Of a DNA stretch of 5,276 nucleotides, positions 4,536 to 5,276 are shown piece after piece. Every line of letters starts with the position of its first letter. Within the stretch, counting starts at the first letter, position 1. Made by a program: the position numbers and the translations under genes. A model generated the notes under the pieces. That model did not search any database and was not told the origin of the DNA. It worked only from the letters and a program-made list of their open reading frames with translations. Source of the stretch: Thermoflexales bacterium (lineage in GTDB: Bacteria; Chloroflexota; Anaerolineae; Fen-1058); NCBI GenBank assembly GCA_030834835.1, contig JAUQXD010000376.1:1-5276 (forward strand). The letters are read 5' to 3'.

Positions 4536-5132
4536 ATGTGCCAGTCTGATTTCGTCAAATTTCCAGCTGCCCCGACGTTGTTCGAGGAGTATTACTCGCG
4601 GATTTACCGCTATTCCTTGAGTTTGATGCGCGATCCAGCGGAGGCGGATGACGCAGCCCAGGAGACTTTTATGCGTGCCTATCGCCATCTCGACTCACTA
4701 CGAGATGCGAGCGCATTGACTACCTGGCTGTACCGCATCGCCACGCACGTCTGCCTCGATCGGATCCGTCAGAAGGCGCGCGGCGCAGAGAGCGAGCCGG
4801 AGACTGACCTGGACGATCTGGAAGAAGTCGACACACCCTCGCTGCAACAAATCGTCGAGCGGAACGACATGAGCGCCTGTGTGCAACGTTACCTCGATGG
4901 TCTATCGGATAGTTACCGCGCCGTGATCTTTATGCATGACCTGGATGGGCTGACCGGCCCACAGATCGCCGCGGCTCTCGGCGTATCACTTGCCACGGTT
5001 AAGATTCGCCTGCATCGCGCCCGTCTCAGGCTGCGAGCTCAATTAGAAGCCGGTTGTGCCTTCTCGCATGATGAGCGCGATGTCTTGGTGTGCGAACCCC
5101 TACCCGATGCTCAGGTCATTTCTCTTTCTTAA
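4536..5132 (+). CDS. ECF-type RNA polymerase sigma factor with two-cysteine C-terminal tail
   Basis: The protein has 198 residues. ATG 4536 follows AGGTGA (4524-4529) by 6 nt. Region 2 covers about 15-82: LFEEYYSRIYRYSLSLMRD, then AEADDAAQETFMRAYRHL, the core-binding and -10-recognition segments, then TTWLYRIATHVCLDRIR. An acidic linker follows (83-105). Region 4 covers about 112-171, with helix-turn-helix GPQIAAALGVSLATVKIRLHRAR (141-163) for -35 contact. After region 4 comes a tail with GCAFSHDERDVLVCEPLP: Cys174, His178 and Cys186. A C-X11-C pair in this position could bind metal or form a disulfide and sense redox or metal state; this is inference. No anti-sigma gene is seen, although the next gene is cut off. 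The position after an arsenite-type ArsR suggests that the two regulators are linked. Region 3 is absent, as normal for ECF factors. Confidence 0.93.
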   Translation: MCQSDFVKFPAAPTLFEEYYSRIYRYSLSLMRDPAEADDAAQETFMRAYRHLDSLRDASALTTWLYRIATHVCLDRIRQKARGAESEPETDLDDLEEVDTPSLQQIVERNDMSACVQRYLDGLSDSYRAVIFMHDLDGLTGPQIAAALGVSLATVKIRLHRARLRLRAQLEAGCAFSHDERDVLVCEPLPDAQVISLS

Positions 5133-5144
5133 CTCAGACGCAGG

Positions 5145-5219
5145 CTCCAGGTGTATCCCTTTAGTGGTTTTTGTCGTCTAGACAGTGCAGGGATACTTCT
5201 ATATCTTTCACCTGGAGGA
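5145..5219 (+). promoter_or_regulatory. nested inverted repeats that would sequester the downstream ribosome binding site
   Basis: The outer stem CTCCAGGTG (5145-5153) pairs with CACCTGGAG (5209-5217). The inner stem GTATCCCT (5153-5160) pairs with AGGGATAC (5189-5196); base 5153 can join only one of the two. A small apical stem TGTC (5172-5175) with GACA (5181-5184) is possible. The 3' strand of the outer stem contains the GGAG of the Shine-Dalgarno GGAGGA (5214-5219), so the folded RNA would hide the start signal of the gene at 5224. A 12-nt T-rich internal loop lies on the 3' side only. It matches no riboswitch class that I recognise. Confidence 0.5.
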
Positions 5220-5223
5220 CAGA

Positions 5224-5276
5224 ATGGCCGACACGATTGAAGTTAGACTGACCGATCAACGTTGCGAGTTGGGCGA
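5224..5276 (+). CDS. start of an unidentified gene, truncated by window end
   Basis: ATG 5224 is preceded by a strong GGAGGA (5214-5219) with 4-nt spacing, and the frame stays open to the window end. It begins MADTIEVRLTDQRCELG, a soluble N-terminus with a beta-strand pattern and one Cys at position 14, with no signal peptide. Seventeen residues are too few to assign a family. It follows the sigma factor by 91 bp and may be its target or part of the same unit. Confidence 0.75.
   Translation, partial: MADTIEVRLTDQRCELG

Noticed and set aside
5145..5219. Known riboswitch or a transcription terminator at the leader of the last gene
   Set aside because: No conserved core of a riboswitch class is recognisable, and the structure ends on a Shine-Dalgarno directly before an ATG rather than in a T tract.

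Overview
The window (about 53% GC by eye, not counted) looks like bacterial chromosomal accessory DNA organised around metal- or thiol-responsive regulation. Housekeeping sigma70-type promoters, an ECF sigma factor, a short Gly-rich lipoprotein lipobox and the style of the second ArsR protein (CNC motif followed by NLISHHL) would fit a member of the Chloroflexota. That placement is inference from sequence style only. No tRNA, rRNA, CRISPR array, insertion sequence or integrase is visible.

Left part, minus strand (1-919): a probable 98-residue membrane miniprotein (623-919) lies upstream of a truncated Met-rich lipoprotein of YtkA/FixH-like type (1-379). Positions 920-1318 hold no convincing gene, only a hairpin near 1150-1167.

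Centre, plus strand (1319-3869): an ArsR-family repressor (1389-1712) has a near-consensus promoter overlapped by a 28-bp dyad. A second copy of the same operator, inverted, overlaps the promoter that follows the repressor gene. That promoter should drive a short, apparently frameshifted gene (1818-2005), a saccharopine dehydrogenase-like NAD(P) oxidoreductase (2018-3157) and a class I SAM methyltransferase (3219-3869). The likely logic is a self-regulating repressor that also controls a two-enzyme operon with an unknown substrate.

Right part, plus strand (3870-5276): after a perfect 15-bp-stem hairpin comes a second, different ArsR repressor (4057-4443). Its promoter overlaps a TTCAA-N6-TTGAA dyad of the classical arsenic-repressor kind. 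Next is an ECF sigma factor with a two-cysteine tail (4536-5132), then the start of an unidentified gene (5224 onward). The leader of that last gene contains nested inverted repeats whose outer stem would bury its ribosome binding site.

The most interesting points are the matched operator pair that defines the first regulon, the uncharacterised dehydrogenase/methyltransferase pair it controls, the ArsR-sigma pairing, and the RBS-sequestering leader.
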